Source: Bombyx mori (taxonomy: Eukaryota; Arthropoda; Insecta; Lepidoptera; Bombycidae). From it: 64,000 nucleotides of DNA. Shown in pieces: positions 22,727 to 34,770 of this stretch. Each line of letters begins with the position of its first letter. The stretch's first letter is position 1. The translations under genes and the position numbers were made by a program. The stretch lies in contig NC_085112.1 of NCBI RefSeq assembly GCF_030269925.1, positions 3,039,501-3,103,500 of the forward strand, written 5' to 3'. Under the pieces are notes generated by a model, which did no database searches, was not told the origin of the DNA, and saw only the letters and a list, made by a program, of their open reading frames with translations.

Positions 22727-23839
22727 GAACGAATAGAGAACAAATTATACATGAAATATTTTTCTTTTGGTTTTTATTAAAATTTTGTTTCTTTTTACCA
22801 TATATGTTTTACAAATAAAGCTACTAAACAACTCACTATACAACATATTTTTAATTTTAAATCTAAATTATACTTCATACACTGGACGCCTAACACAATA
22901 GAGCACAACCGGTGATAAATGACAACGATAGTATGTGTTTATTTGTTGTTACATACAATAAATACTAGAATCTAGACAGATCAACTAATACGTTTTGTAA
23001 TAATGAATATTAAAGTTATTTTATGTAGTTGTAACTTAGTTTTTTCATGAACTTACTACTTTATTATCACCAACCCGATTTGCTGAGATTAATTTTCAAG
23101 CTAAGCCTATTTAGGTGCTTACAATACACACAATACATACATACATACAATACACACGTTTACTTTAAAATAAAAAATAAAACACCCTTTGCTTCAGTAG
23201 CAATGTAATGAAAAATACCCTCCTCCCTAGCCCAATATTATTAAGCAGGTAATATTTTCCATTAAATTAAAATTCTCATGGGAATGAGTTGAGTTCACGG
23301 GTAACCATTTCAGTAGATTAGCACACTTTATCATAACTTTTGAACACGAATTGCTCTCTCTATATTTGAATTGCGAGGCTATTAAATTCACAGTTTTTTT
23401 TTTTTTTTTTTATGAAATGTTTGGGTCTAGCAACCCTGGGAGACGTCCTGCTTCGTTGTGTTATAGGCCTGATGTGAGCACAAACAGCTTAATGAATCAT
23501 TCTTGATATTATAAATATAGCTGCGTTGGTCCAACGGTACAACGCGGGTACAACCGGATCCGACTTCGATTCCCGGTTGAAGTGAATATCGTTGTGAAAT
23601 ATCCAAATATTTGAGATCTGTGTTAGTACGTCTGTTCTCAGTTTGTCTTCAAAACTCTATACACACTAGAAAATGCAATTTTAACGCCGTTTGATGTAAA
23701 CCATTTATTGGCTTTTTAATTCAGAGTTATCTTCTACTTTACGGAACCACAACACTCATTGAAAATAGGGTTCCAGAATTCATTCGTACTATCCGGCTTC
23801 AAAATTCATTCCCTCAACGAGGCTTCCCAGGCGCTTCCA
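22727..23839. other. AT-rich spacer with a tRNA-like segment
   Basis: 23521-23585 looks like a decayed tRNA-derived SINE head: GTTGGTCCAACGGT resembles an A box region and GACTTCGATTCCC a B box. It does not fold as a tRNA gene by eye. A 20-base T run lies at 23393-23412. Nothing else recognised. Confidence 0.4.
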
Positions 23840-24008
23840 TTTTTGTTTTTAAGGAGGAAGAATTACAAATGGCCCGGCGGCGTTTCCAGTTTTACCGGGA
23901 CAAGTGGGCGAGCAAAGGCTCAGCCGGGAGGGATGAGATTTACTAACAGCAGCCCGAGCGCCTCTAGAGAAGACCTAACAACTCAAGAGTACCTACTTCG
24001 CGAATGAT
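23840..24008 (-). mobile_element. Jockey-type LINE 3' UTR fragment
   Basis: Matches the 3' UTR of 13334-13500 in the same orientation (GGTGGGCGAGCAAAGGCTCAG-like block, CCGAGCGCCTC, CTCAAGAG, TTCGCGAATGA). Diverged and without a clean target duplication. Confidence 0.75.
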
Positions 24009-26370
24009 CTATCTTTTACACGAATACCTAATAGATTTTGGCGATAATTATCGGGTGTGTTGTTGGAATATCTGACCCCCGCAAGACACGTTTACCACAC
24101 ACAAAAGGGTAGTTTCTATAGACGTCTACATTCGCAAGCAACAAAAACAAAAACCCAACAAACATAAGTTACCATTTCACGTTTGTTTTTTCACGGCAAG
24201 AACACAAAAAAAAACTCTAAACGAATTGTCGTTCATTATCCAACAAATCATTTGCTAAACTGTACTCAGATGGATGATACGAGCGATAATACCGTCTCTT
24301 TGACTGAGTAGCCTCATAAATACATGACTTTATCGACAAAGTATGAAGTTATGTTCATCAAATCGATGAGCGCACGCAAAAACTTGCTTTTAGCATCGTT
24401 AAACGAAAAATATCAGTTTAAGTATTGATTTTTTTTCCTTTAGCAGTGCTACGTATCATAAAAGACATTTGGATTTTTTAACTTACTATGAAAAAATTGA
24501 TTATCACCTCAAATTTAAGTTCAAGATCATAACACAATGAGAATTTCATTATTCAACAACATTAATTATTAGGAAGAACATTTTCTGGAAACTGGAAACT
24601 ATTGCGGAGCAAAAAACAAAGACTTCATTGAACATTTTCTCCCCCGGGGTCTTTAGCACAGCTCCGATACTTATTCTCGAATCAATTCTAATTATTGGAA
24701 ACTTAATTTGCGTGGGTATCGTGTTTTAAAACTTACTTGAAACAAAAGATATTCTCATCGGTTTCGTGTTCTTATCGGATGGTTCGAGGATATAAAATTT
24801 CGGATATTGATGGTACAATACAAATATCAACGTGGAAAAATTCATCCAACTTCTTCGGAATTAAACCAGCGTTTTAGAGCCACATCGTATAATGAAATTA
24901 AAATATGTATTGCCCACACAAGTACCCTGATCAAATTGACTTGCTGCGAAGCACTTAACGCACTCTGTTTTTTTTTGGATTAGATTTTTATGTAGACGAA
25001 CTTATTATCTTAGGCGATTCATTCTGATTTGCAGTTCAGACTTCAAAAATGCCAGGGGCGTCGAGTAATCTCCAAAAATCTGATTTGAAAGGGACATCTA
25101 ATTGCGCTCAGCTAACACCACGAAAGAAAGTTCAATCATGTTCATACGCATATGTATATTATGCTGGCAGACCAAAAACACCAACCCATTAAGCTAAAAA
25201 ACATTTTAGAAGATGTATAAAAACTTAGCGACTACATAAACTAAAAGTAAATTACAGTTTACCAATTATTGGTATTTAACTTTTTGTTATAACAGTTCAT
25301 TTTAATGAGACGTTACTTAATTTTACTTTTTATTGTATTTAATAATGACAAAACGTCTTAAAGTGGTTGTAAAATTTTAGCAGCATAACGATCATTCCGG
25401 AAATATTATCTTTAATACTTACTGGTTTGGTACAGGACCAAAAAAATACTACGAATATTATCTAAAAAGTCTCCAGAGAGGTACGCTGTATAACTCGAAT
25501 TACTGTATATCACACGCTAATGCGTTGTGGTACTCATAATAGCCAAGAAGCGAATTTCCCTTTGTTGCTACTGTACTTTAGTATTATCATATCATTGCCT
25601 TTTACAAGAGCACACGAATTTTCTGATGTGGGTGACCACGACGAATTGTGAGCTGTTTTTTCGCTCCATTACCATTCACAGCCTTTGAGCTAAACAGATT
25701 TAATGAAAATATATTATATTGTCGACTACATATCTCGTATGTTGTCCCTTGGAACGCTGAAACTATGTTTCAATTAACCAAGTGCGGTTCGAAACTTGTA
25801 GTGTGTCAGATAATTAATTACAAAAGTTTTTTCATTACAGTACTGGCGCGAAGAGAACGTTTCTGGTCACTTTGATTCGCAGTCCCAAATTACATTCGAT
25901 AGTAGGTAGCACTTTGTAAAATTTAATTTTTTATGGTAGAATTTTTTTTGACGTTACAACGTCTTACAATTCGATGGAGCCGGCTGCACGCACGAAAAAA
26001 CATGACTCATGCGGCGTTACCTCGCTCTGAGGCGTTCCATTTAAGGCTTGAAGTGCAAGCAAGCGTGCAACGAGCGACAAAGAGGCACAATCGGCCTCCG
26101 CGTTCGGCAGCGTTCGACATCTGTCTCGCTCCTACTTGAGTGAGCGATGTATACGCGTGGACAGCTGCTATACAATAATACATTTACATGTTTTCGTCAA
26201 GTATGAAGTTCAGTGAAAAGTGAATGTGGTGTCAGTTGTCCATACAAAATATCTATCAAAACAAATAAAATTAAAATATTCTTCTGAAAAATGAAACCAT
26301 TCCATCAGTATTTTCTTATGACGTTGTCACGTTCAACTATCGTCAGTAAACCGACTTTACAGACAACCGA
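24009..26370. other. Spacer, with a GC-richer unidentified block at 25930-26345
   Basis: 24009-25930 is AT-rich with nothing recognised. The block 25930-26345 stands out in composition, with a palindromic GACGTTACAACGTC at its start, and is interrupted at 26371 by a LINE 3' end. It reads like part of a repeat but I cannot assign it. Confidence 0.4.
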
Positions 26371-26555
26371 TTTTTTTTTTTGTCAGGAGGAAATCGCCGG
26401 ACTTCCGCCCTCCACTGGGGATGGAGGGCGGGGTATGTCAGAGTCGAGCTGACTAAAACCTCCTGTCGTTCAACAACCTACGTCCAAACCTCGCAAGAGA
26501 CAGAACTCATGAAAAGGCAAAGGGGAAAGAGTGTCTCACATCACCATAAAGCCGC
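26371..26555 (-). mobile_element. R1-clade LINE 3' UTR fragment
   Basis: Poly(T) at 26371-26381, then a 3' UTR closely matching 38494-38640 (GGAAATCGCCGGAC, CCTCCACTGGGGA, ACAGAACTCATGAAAAGGCA). 5'-truncated to under 200 bp. Confidence 0.75.
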
Positions 26556-27445
26556 ACATAAAAACGAATGCTGGCGTGGCGACACATCGCCTCGCTATTT
26601 GATATTATATTGTATATACAGTCTATATGTATTAGTGCGTACGGTGTGGCGACGCGTCGCTATGCGCAAGCGACTGTTTCATAATATTAAAATTTTAATT
26701 TTCATTAGGCCACATGAATTTCCTGTCCTTTTATGCATCTATCTTTCAGTCTTCCCGCGATGGTTCATTTTTTTTAATTATAGTTTCATTCACTTCTTAA
26801 TGTTTAACGAATGAACGAGTTCATGGCTCATCAGCTGAGGAAGAAACAAAAAAAGTACTACAATGTTTGCTGGTTACAATTTTATTACACGATGTTATCC
26901 CTTCATCGCAGAAGTTCATATTCTATGAACAAAACAATTACTAACTAAGCAAGCCAACTAGGTACGAGTTCCATGAAAAAATTATTAATTGCTTGCGGGA
27001 TTTGAACACCGACACAGTTGCATCGCTCGATACGAGTCCACCGAGCGTCTTATCATTTAGGCCACGACGCCCTATTGGTGAGTAGACAAGCCCATAGACT
27101 GCTGCCACTCACCTTGAGGCAATACGTGCCGGCCTCAATCGTGATCTGAAACGACTATTCCACCACATTAAAGTGGAAACTCCGTTACTTTTGTGACAAA
27201 AATCATACCTACCCTACGACGAGTTAAGCCATCAGCTATATTGAAGTTGTGCATCCATACCGTCACGGTTCCCAAAAGTGCTTCCCAGGGAATTGGGAAT
27301 CTAAATAAATTGCGGACATAAGAATGTCCTATTCAAGATACCTTCAAAACGAAGCTTAACTACATTTTTTCACATTTCTGTGTCGTTTATGTTTGTGTCA
27401 TATTTATTATGTAATATCATAGTTACAATATTAATAAGAGTAAAT
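26556..27445. other. Spacer with a tRNA-derived SINE relic
   Basis: About 26985-27075 on the minus strand is a Bm1-like tRNA head (GTCGTGGCCTAAATGATAAG, then GTGTTCAAATCCCGCAAG). A diverged scrap resembling the Bm1 tail follows near 27085-27125. No coding gene recognised. Confidence 0.5.
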
Positions 27446-28213
27446 CAACGGATACAGCAACGGTTACTACAGTCATATGATAACAGCGTGGACATTGCTC
27501 GTTTTCGCGCCGTTACCGAAAAGGAATCAAGTTACTGGCTTCAAGCCTATCCATCGTCCAATACAGGCACGTTGTTGGACAACAACGCTCTCTCGCTAGC
27601 TATTGGCTTACGGTTGGGGGCCCATATTAACGTACCACATTTCTGTGTCTGTGGCGAGTACGTCAATGAGCTTGGACATCACGGACTCTCGTGCCAGAAA
27701 AGCGCTGGGCGCATTCCAAGACATGCGTCTTTAAATGATATGATAAGAAGGGCGCTCACTACAGTCAATGTTCCGGCTGTCTTGGAACCCATCGGAATTT
27801 TGAGGTCAGATGGGAAAAGGCAAGATGGAGTCACGCTGATTCCATGGTCAGTTGGTAGGTGCCTGGTATGGGATGCTACTTGTGTGGATACTGTGGCTCC
27901 CTGTCATTTAGATGGTACTTCGTCCCGCCCCAGTTCAGCTGCAGCTTCAGCAGAAATTACAAAAAAGCGGAAGTATTCGGGTTTGGGGTCTTCTTATTCT
28001 TTTTTGCCTTTCGCGGTTGAGACGATGGGCCCTTGGGGCCCTGAAGCAAAAAAATTTTTAACAGAAATCTCCAAACGCTTGAAGGAGGTTACACATGATG
28101 CTAAGGCTGGCTGGTACTTTGCACAGAGAGTGAGTCTGGCTGTCCAACGAGGCAACGTAGCCAGTATCTTGGGGACTGTGCCTCCTTCAAGCGCGTTGGA
28201 AGATCTGTTCTAA
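27446..28213 (+). pseudogene. Retroelement polyprotein C-terminus: zinc-ribbon-like motif and PD-(D/E)XK-like nuclease
   Basis: About 255 codons to TAA. It has a Cys/His cluster, CVCGEYVNELGHHGLSC, followed by SAGRIPRHASLNDMIRRAL. Next comes a pattern reminiscent of PD-(D/E)XK nucleases: Glu in VLEPIGIL, Asp in GKRQDGVTL, then WDATCVDT. A conserved tail (FAVETMGPWGPEA, AQRVSLAVQRGNVASILGT) follows. I recognise this arrangement as the C-terminal region of a widespread invertebrate reverse-transcriptase protein family. The nuclease assignment is an inference from motif spacing. The frame upstream of 27446 is flanking DNA. Because the copy lacks the RT it cannot move itself, though the tail is open and unbroken. 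Confidence 0.7.
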
Positions 28214-28253
28214 TGTGTGGGTTGAAAAAAAAAAAAAAAAAAAAAAAAAAATT
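27446..28253 (+). mobile_element. 5'-truncated retroelement copy with poly(A) and target duplication
   Basis: A single open frame followed by a long A run (28225-28250). AGAGTAAAT occurs at 27437-27445 and 28254-28262, a 9-bp target duplication, so this is a retroposed insertion. Reverse transcriptase and everything upstream are missing. Confidence 0.8.
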
Positions 28254-28381
28254 AGAGTAAATTATTAAGTATTGTTGTATATTTTTAATGAATATAGGGA
28301 TAGATCTTAATATTTTTTTACACACATCCTACATAATTTACTCTTTGTATTTGTTTTCATAAATGTTAATTTATATAATAA

Positions 28382-28627
28382 CTAGCTGACCCGGCAGACT
28401 TCGTAGTGCCTCAATCGATAAATAAAAGACACATCAAGGGGACACATCAAAGGAAAAACAAAATTGGTTGTTTTTATATAATTCCGAGCTTTTTTTATAT
28501 TTTCTCACCTTTTAAACCTTCCCTGGACTTCCACGAATAATTCAAGACCAAAACTAGCCAAATCGGTCCAGCCGTTCTCGAGTTTTAGCGGGACTAACGA
28601 ACAGCAATTCATTTTTATATATAGAGA
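28382..28627 (-). mobile_element. Helitron-like non-autonomous element, family C
   Basis: On the minus strand it starts TCTCTATATATAAAAATG after A and ends with CGGGTCAGCTAG before T. It has no terminal inverted repeats. I recognise the ACTAGCTGACCCGGCAGACT end as common in Lepidoptera. Confidence 0.65.
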
Positions 28628-29074
28628 TTATATTATATTTTAATGAACAATTAAATAAGTATGTATATTCCAAACATTTATTAAATTCAATACCAAAATC
28701 AAACTAGTTTTATAAGAATAAAACATAATATTAACACGATTATTACATCCAACAATAAATGCTTTTACAAAATCGAATAGCAAACTCGCTTCGAATCGTG
28801 AAAATATATTCCGAAATCGTATTTCGAAGCAAAACTTAATAGATTCAAATATGTATTTGAATATTTCGATCGAGCCAATTCTTAGGGCATTCTGTTTTCG
28901 GAATACCAAAGTTTGAGCTAGTTTCGGAATTCGCTCGACTCCGAACGCTGCGACAGATTCGTAAATTGAATTCACAACTTTATCGCAGAATGCTCCTAAG
29001 AAATAAATTATGTCGAGAAAAAAGATTTTATTTTTAATTTTGTAATTTGTAACATAAAATATAACGTTTTGGAC
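28628..29074. other. AT-rich spacer
   Basis: Nothing recognised; the frame at 28640-28975 is low-complexity and has no family signature. Confidence 0.4.
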
Positions 29075-29245
29075 GTACCGGATCTAGGATCCCACGGGGG
29101 GCCGAAGAAACGCTGGTTGAATGTGGTAAAGGCGAATATGGAGGTGAATAACCTCACCCCGAAGAATGCCGAAGACCAAGCAAAGTTTTAGCGAAAACGA
29201 ACCCTGGCACTACACCGGGAAACGCTAGAAAGAAGAAGAAGAACC
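29075..29245 (+). pseudogene. RTE-like LINE ORF 3'-terminal remnant
   Basis: Plus-strand reading: PKKRWLNVVKANMEV, then TPKNAEDQAKF and a stop. This is the characteristic C-terminus of RTE-type endonuclease-RT proteins. It ends in an AGAAG-rich tail. Confidence 0.65.
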
Positions 29246-29636
29246 TGACAACAGTGGGTTAACATAATTCCCAACAACAATAATAAATAGCTTGACAATC
29301 TCAATCCAGCGTATTCTTTTATCGAAAAACAGTGTGTGATTTTGACTTTGATGTTAAGCCATAGTCATCCCGTACAATTAATCAAGTCCACCCTTAAGCA
29401 TGAGGTCTATTAACTGTCCCCGCTTTTGAAATCGGAAGGCATCGCAGTCGCTTCAAGAATACCCGTGTAGACCATCAATACGCCTTCTTACCAATCTCTG
29501 TATCAAAATCCACATCCTTACGTTTCGCCTATACGCCCCACGGAACTCCTACTGTTATCGACTCTGCTTAATAATAATAATATATTTAGCGGACAAAGCG
29601 GGTTAAAAAATAATAAGAAGGTACTTTTACAAGTGG
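29246..29636. other. Unassigned spacer
   Basis: No gene or recognised repeat. Confidence 0.4.
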
Positions 29637-29832
29637 CACGGCGCTTTGTGAGCCCCTTTAGTTAGGTATCACCACGCCGCTTATTTCTTCCGGGAATTAG
29701 TAACTAGTTCTGGGCTGAATGGTAGAGTAGCTGTTGTACTATAAAAGGTTGTTGTTGTCTATGGAGTTTGGTAATTACTTCACACCAGGTGGGCCGTGCG
29801 TTTGTTTTTCAGTATAAGCAATCAAAAAAGAA
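29637..29832 (+). repeat. Diverged Bm1-like SINE
   Basis: Keeps the Bm1 order (GTATCACCACGCCGCTTATT, TTGTCTATGGAGTTTGGTAA, CACCAGGTGGGCCGTG, A-rich end) but with many substitutions, so it is old. Confidence 0.6.
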
Positions 29833-29875
29833 AATAAGCAGGTGTCAAAGATGCGGCAGTTGGAATCTATATATT

Positions 29876-30275
29876 AATACGTGAAGCAAAAACTTTGTAT
29901 CCCTTTGCGCTGACGGAGGAGTATGAAATTTTCCACACTTATAGAGAATATAGAGAAGAAGTGCACAATGCTAATATTTTTTTTAAGTAATGCATAAAAG
30001 ATACATTAAATCAATAAAGAGAACATTACACACACTATATACCATGTATTTGACGCACACACGCATGCATACTATTTATTGTCAAACTTTTGTTCTTGAC
30101 GTCTGTGGTCAAATTGAGAAAAGAATAAATATTGTTTGTCTGTATTAATATTTTTCTATAGTGAATAGTGAAGCGAAATTTGTGATTATAGAAGTATAAA
30201 ACACAATCATAATAGTGTACAAACTTACAATTCCAATTAATTATAGTCGAATTTCGACTACTGCGGGACCTCTAG
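29876..30275 (+). mobile_element. Helitron family A copy
   Basis: Starts TCTATATATTAATACGTG after A (29875) and ends CTAG (30272-30275) before T, with the 3' palindrome. A 14-base internal deletion is present after the AACTTTGTATCCC segment. Confidence 0.82.
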
Positions 30276-31440
30276 TAAGTAATTAATAAGTATTAAATGT
30301 GGTGTTTATTGACAGTTAAAATTTGTTCACCTCCTCAGTTTTTCTCAATTTTTCACTGTTAAATAACTATGACATCGGTTATAAAACAGCTTTATAAACT
30401 TGAACAAACAGAAAAGAACTCTTTGGAAAACTATTATTTTCTCGTTTTGATGCAACTACAGAGCTCTCGGCTTTGTTCGAACTGTTTACATTTAAGTTCG
30501 TCGTGAAATTTACTTTGGAAGAGATACATACATTGAAAACTGCACAGAATGTGAAACAATAAAGATAATTCGGTGCATTCGACTGGATTCGTCCTAAGCG
30601 TGCACATAGATAATTGACTTTTTTATTTTATAAAATCTGTATTACTGTTGAACAATTTTGAATTTCCTAGAAAAAATACTGAATATATATATATTTTTCA
30701 TTGAAAACCTAGCGGCCATTATGGTTATTTGAAGCCGCAACTATACTCCGTGGAATTAGCCAGTGCATTAGCATAACGATCACAAAGCCAAGATACACCC
30801 CGGGTTGGCTCCAATTATATTCCTTTGCGATATTTATCTGGGCATTAAAACCATACGTAAAATTTACTGTTATAAAAGATGATTTTAATCACTATCGCTT
30901 TTAACGGATAGATAATTGGGAAAGATTTTGTGATGTGTATAGTAACGCTTTGACAATAGTTGCAGATTAAAGGATTTTTAATATTAATTAGATCGCTACG
31001 TTAGCACCATATTTATCATATCGGAGTTTATCACAGATATTAGGTGTCTGGGGTTTAGATGAACCTTTATTCCGTCGAATATGGAACGATAAAAAAACTC
31101 GTTTATTTAGTAATGAAAAAAGTGTTTGACCTCTCTTTGTGGGAATAGGGGCGATCGTGATCTGACTGCTAATAGTTATCCGTGCCGATTTTGACTACAG
31201 CTGCTACCTTCGGACTCTCAATTAGAGGAGTTTCGATGGGGTTTGTAAGTAAATTTTACACTTTTTTTATTGTGATGAGGAGCCCCTACTAAGGCCCGTA
31301 GATATCATAACAGTACTACTGTCATGCACGTACATACGATGTCGCATTCCCAATCTTTTAGGATTTGATTATTGTAAACTATACTATTTCCTCATTGTGG
31401 ATGATACCATGTTAATCACATATTTTTTTGGAAAAAGGAT
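30276..31440. other. Unassigned AT-rich spacer
   Basis: No gene or recognised repeat. Confidence 0.4.
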
Positions 31441-31800
31441 TTAGGGGTATGGAATTTTCCACACTTATAGAGAATATAGAGAAGAAGTGCACAATGTTAA
31501 TATTTTTTTAAAATAACGCATAAAAGATACATTAAATCAATAAAGAAAACGTTACACACACTACCATGTATTTGACACACACACATATACTCTCTGTTTA
31601 TTGCACTTAAGTATTGTTAAACTTTTGTGCTTAAAGTCTGTAGTCAAATTAAAAATAGGTTAGTATTGTTTATCTTTAATATTACGAGTATTTGTCTATA
31701 GTGTAGTCTTGGCGAAATCTGTAACAATAGGACCATAATAATGTTGAAACTTATAATTCAATTAATTATAGTCGAATTTCGGCTACTGCGGGACCATTAG
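31441..31800 (+). mobile_element. Helitron family A copy, 5'-truncated
   Basis: Matches family A from GGAATTTTCCACACTTATAG onward. The last four bases are TTAG instead of CTAG. About 70 bases of the 5' end are absent. Confidence 0.75.
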
Positions 31801-32160
31801 TATCAATTAAAACTCTGTAAAGCAAAAACCGCCTGGTATAAATAGATTACTTGCACTAACTAACTATAAGACTAATAATTATCTATAAAACTTCTCTTCG
31901 AAATTTAATCATGAATATTCTGACTGCAGCGAATTCGAAAAACCTTTGGGAATCGCTAAAATCGAAATGCTGGATGAAACGGGAACTATTCAATACGATC
32001 GGATGGTATTATACAAAGCTGACCAATTGGAATTAATGAAAATTTTCATTTAACTCGATGCTGATTTTTTTCTTTAGTTCCCAGTCAGGCTTTCCATCTG
32101 AAGCTAGGTAATTATTTGCTTTACATATATGTCGACGTTACGCCAAGGGTTTTCACACTT
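31801..32160. other. Unassigned spacer
   Basis: Nothing recognised; it ends with the left target duplication of the next element. Confidence 0.4.
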
Positions 32161-32439
32161 GACCAGTCGGTCGGGCGTCCTCAATGTGGCGCCGCGTGTC
32201 TGGTTGTAGTGGTGACCGCGGGAACCCCCCTACTCTGGCCGGGTTCTGACCCCGGACGGAGATCGGACGTCGGGTGTAAGAGTGCAGGGGAGTCGTTTAG
32301 TGCGATAGGGCTCTAAAATTCCTTGGACCCGCGGTCTGCTCCCAACACCTTCCAGATTGTTAATTCCCACATACCCCGTTTGCTCCCTAGGCGCGGGGAC
32401 CTCGAAGCAGGTTCGGCCCCCAAGCCCGAAAAAAAAAGA
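32161..32439 (+). mobile_element. R1-type LINE 3' UTR insertion with target duplication
   Basis: GC-rich 3' UTR matching 51345-51605 (GGCGCCGCGTGTCTGGTTGT, GGGTGTAAGAGTGCAGGGGA, CTAGGCGCGGGGACCTCG), then a short A run. GTTTTCACACTT at 32149-32160 and GTTTTCATACTT at 32440-32451 form a 12-bp target duplication with one mismatch. Confidence 0.8.
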
Positions 32440-33209
32440 GTTTTCATACTTATGATCTATTACAATGAAAATATAATACAATTCTATAAAACGTTAACAT
32501 TACTTGTTTATTACAAAAAGCCGCGTCTTAGTTTTTACACAATAGCCATTTTGTGTTGATTATAGCAACTACAACTTATTTTAAACAAACAAATATAATT
32601 ACTGCGAAAAAATGTACAAATCTGGCTTAATTATCTGGCTTAATAATAACGATACATAATTTATATAAACTAACATTAAAATTATGCAGTCTAATAATAA
32701 TAGATGACGCCAACAACATCATTTGCATAACAATAACAATACTTAATTAAATTATTACTGTTAATTATAATTCATATTTACGCTTTATTAATATTTAAAT
32801 ATTTATACAGTAATTTGTGTTTTTAAACAATAATATAAACATTAAACGTATTCTGAACATTTTCACATCAAAATAGTGTCGGCTAATTATTTAATATGGT
32901 AGAATAACAGTTTCATCTTGCTAATAATAAATAAATAATAACGTAAAATAAACTAAATTAAATATTATTATGTTAATTATTGCCGATACTTAGTGGCGTT
33001 TGCGCCCATATGTACATACAGCTGAGGGCTATTCGAGGTATCATTAATGCTCATCCAACAAATCATTTGTATCTCTGAGTGTACGAAAATTTGATTTATT
33101 TTTCAGCTTTATAACGTATGTTCGATATGAAATGATCAGAGGAACTGTTGATTACGTCATCTTGATCATGTTACCATATCACATAAGAAAAGTAAAATAT
33201 TTTTTTTAT
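32440..33209. other. Very AT-rich spacer
   Basis: Long AATAAT/TTAATA-rich stretch, especially 32560-32980. No gene. Confidence 0.45.
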
Positions 33210-33461
33210 GTTTTTTATTTCCTATATGCGTGGACGAGCTCACAGCCCACCTGGTGTTAAGTGGTTACTGGAGCCCATAGACATCTACAACGTAGATGCG
33301 CCACCCACCTCGAGATATAAGTTCTAAGATCTCAGTATAGTTACAACGGCTGCCCCACCCTTCGAACCGAAACGCATTACTGCTTCACGGCAGAAATAGA
33401 CAGGGTGGTGGTACCTACCCGTGCGGACTCACAAGAGATCCTACTACCAGTAATTACGCAA
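33210..33461 (-). repeat. Bm1 SINE, 5'-truncated
   Basis: Near-consensus Bm1 body in reverse with a T-rich tail at the left, ending at GTAATTACGCAA. The tRNA head is missing. Confidence 0.88.
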
Positions 33462-33469
33462 TGTGTGTG

Positions 33470-33993
33470 TAGAGCTACATACGTGACTTTCTAGATAGTG
33501 TTGATGAGCAGAATCTTACGCAATTATTATTAAAATTGTTCTGTTATTCTGTGTTTAATGCAACAATGACAAGCATCGGTGGTTCAGTGGTAGAATGCTC
33601 GCCTGCCACGCGGGCGGCCCGGGTTCGATTCCCGGCCGATGCATTGTTTTTGATTTCGAATTTGAACTCTCGATACAATTCTTGCTGCTTCTCGGATGGG
33701 TTTAGAAACTGTGTTAAATTATAATGTTTTTCTTTTGCATTTTCACAAATAAGTTAAATACTATAAAATGTATCCAGTGAGATCTGGTATTTAGAATTAT
33801 CTCAGTTCAGATCCATTTTTTTTTAACAAATCTCAAGCTGCAAGAATATCTCCTCTTCTATGTTTTTGAAAATAATATTACATCTATCTATGCCACATAC
33901 CAACGTTTATATGAAGGTGTCGTGTGGTGAGCGACTTATTCAAATTAATCACCATATAAGTAGTGGAACATCACATCAAATAACATCCTCCTT
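33470..33993 (+). repeat. Left arm of an inverted duplication carrying tRNA-Gly copy 1
   Basis: About 520 bp matching the reverse complement of 36190-36950 on both sides of the tRNA. The 5' flank shares GTGTTGATGAGCAGAATCTT and GTTCTGTTATTCTGTGTTTA. The 3' flank shares TTGATTTCGAATTTGAACTC and GAGATCT-to-CATATAAGTAGTGGAACATC. It lacks the LINE insertion present in the other arm. Confidence 0.88.
33573..33643 (+). tRNA. tRNA-Gly(GCC), copy 1
   Basis: 71 bases. Acceptor stem GCATCGG pairs with CCGATGC plus discriminator A. Anticodon loop CTGCCAC gives anticodon GCC. A box TGGTTCAGTGG, B box GGTTCGATTCC. A T5 terminator follows at 33647-33651. The gene sits inside the inverted-duplication arm. 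Confidence 0.97.
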
Positions 33994-34000
33994 CCAATCA

Positions 34001-34320
34001 TCCTTCCAATTTGCTTATGATAGATAGATTTTCTTAGAAAATCTTGGGTAGTCAATTGTATTTGATAATTAAATTAATTAAATCAGTAAATATAGGAAAA
34101 CATCAGGCAATGTCTCAATTTATCATTCACACAGCTTATTGTTACATCTATGATATACAATAATATAAATGTTTCCGAATATCAATTATAATTTTTAATA
34201 CGCTTTGATTTTATTATTAAAGCCAGTTCTATCAGGGATTTTTTATACGAACGTGAAATTTCCTAAACTATCACAAGCAAATTGGAAGGATTTATTAAAA
34301 TTATCACAGGCATTTACTTG
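34001..34320. repeat. Element with terminal inverted repeats, copy 1
   Basis: TCCTTCCAATTTGCTTATGA (34001 on) is repeated in reverse at 34268-34290, continuing as TTTATTAAAATTATCACAGG. The interior, including CAATGTCTCAATTTATCATT, matches 37377-37621. Probably a MITE. Confidence 0.65.
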
Positions 34321-34439
34321 AGGCACTGATACGTCATTTCGGCACTAGGCAACACCCATAAAGTATTAACCTGGATACCACAACCATGCAAAGTTATGCT
34401 GCGAAACAGAAAAAACCTTCCGGTGTGAAGATTGATCAC

Positions 34440-34632
34440 CCTTTACTGACGAGCTCCTTACCCGCCTGGTATAACATTGTTACCGGAGTCCATCGTCATC
34501 AGCAACGTCAAGGCCTCCCTTGAGACATGAGTTTTCAGTTTTCACGGTATAACCAAGTAGGAAATAGAACTAGGTAGAGTAGTGGGACACATACCCGTGC
34601 GGGTTCACAAGACGCCCTACCGCCAGTATAAG
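34440..34632 (-). repeat. Old Bm1-like SINE relic
   Basis: Reverse Bm1 order with many changes: CCGCCTGGTATAAC, ACCGGAGTCCATCGTCATCA, CCCTTGAGACATGAG, CATACCCGTGCGGGTTCACA. Confidence 0.6.
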
Positions 34633-34770
34633 TTTTCTGTAAAGTAGGTAGTATATAAGATCTGGTAGATGTTTATAATAATAAAATACGGTACATTGTA
34701 AACGTATATTGTAATTTATGTTGTTTCCCAGGTTCGTGGAATGCACTAACAGAGGTTTTAATACTCTCAG

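Noticed and set aside
23521..23585. A functional tRNA gene
   Set aside because: The B-box-like and A-box-like words are present but arms do not pair into a cloverleaf by eye; more likely an old SINE head.
33536..33724. Short frames across tRNA genes encoding GGSVVECSPATRAARVRF (also near 35556, 36681 and 50470)
   Set aside because: This is the tRNA-Gly sequence read as protein. It recurs only because the tRNA gene recurs.
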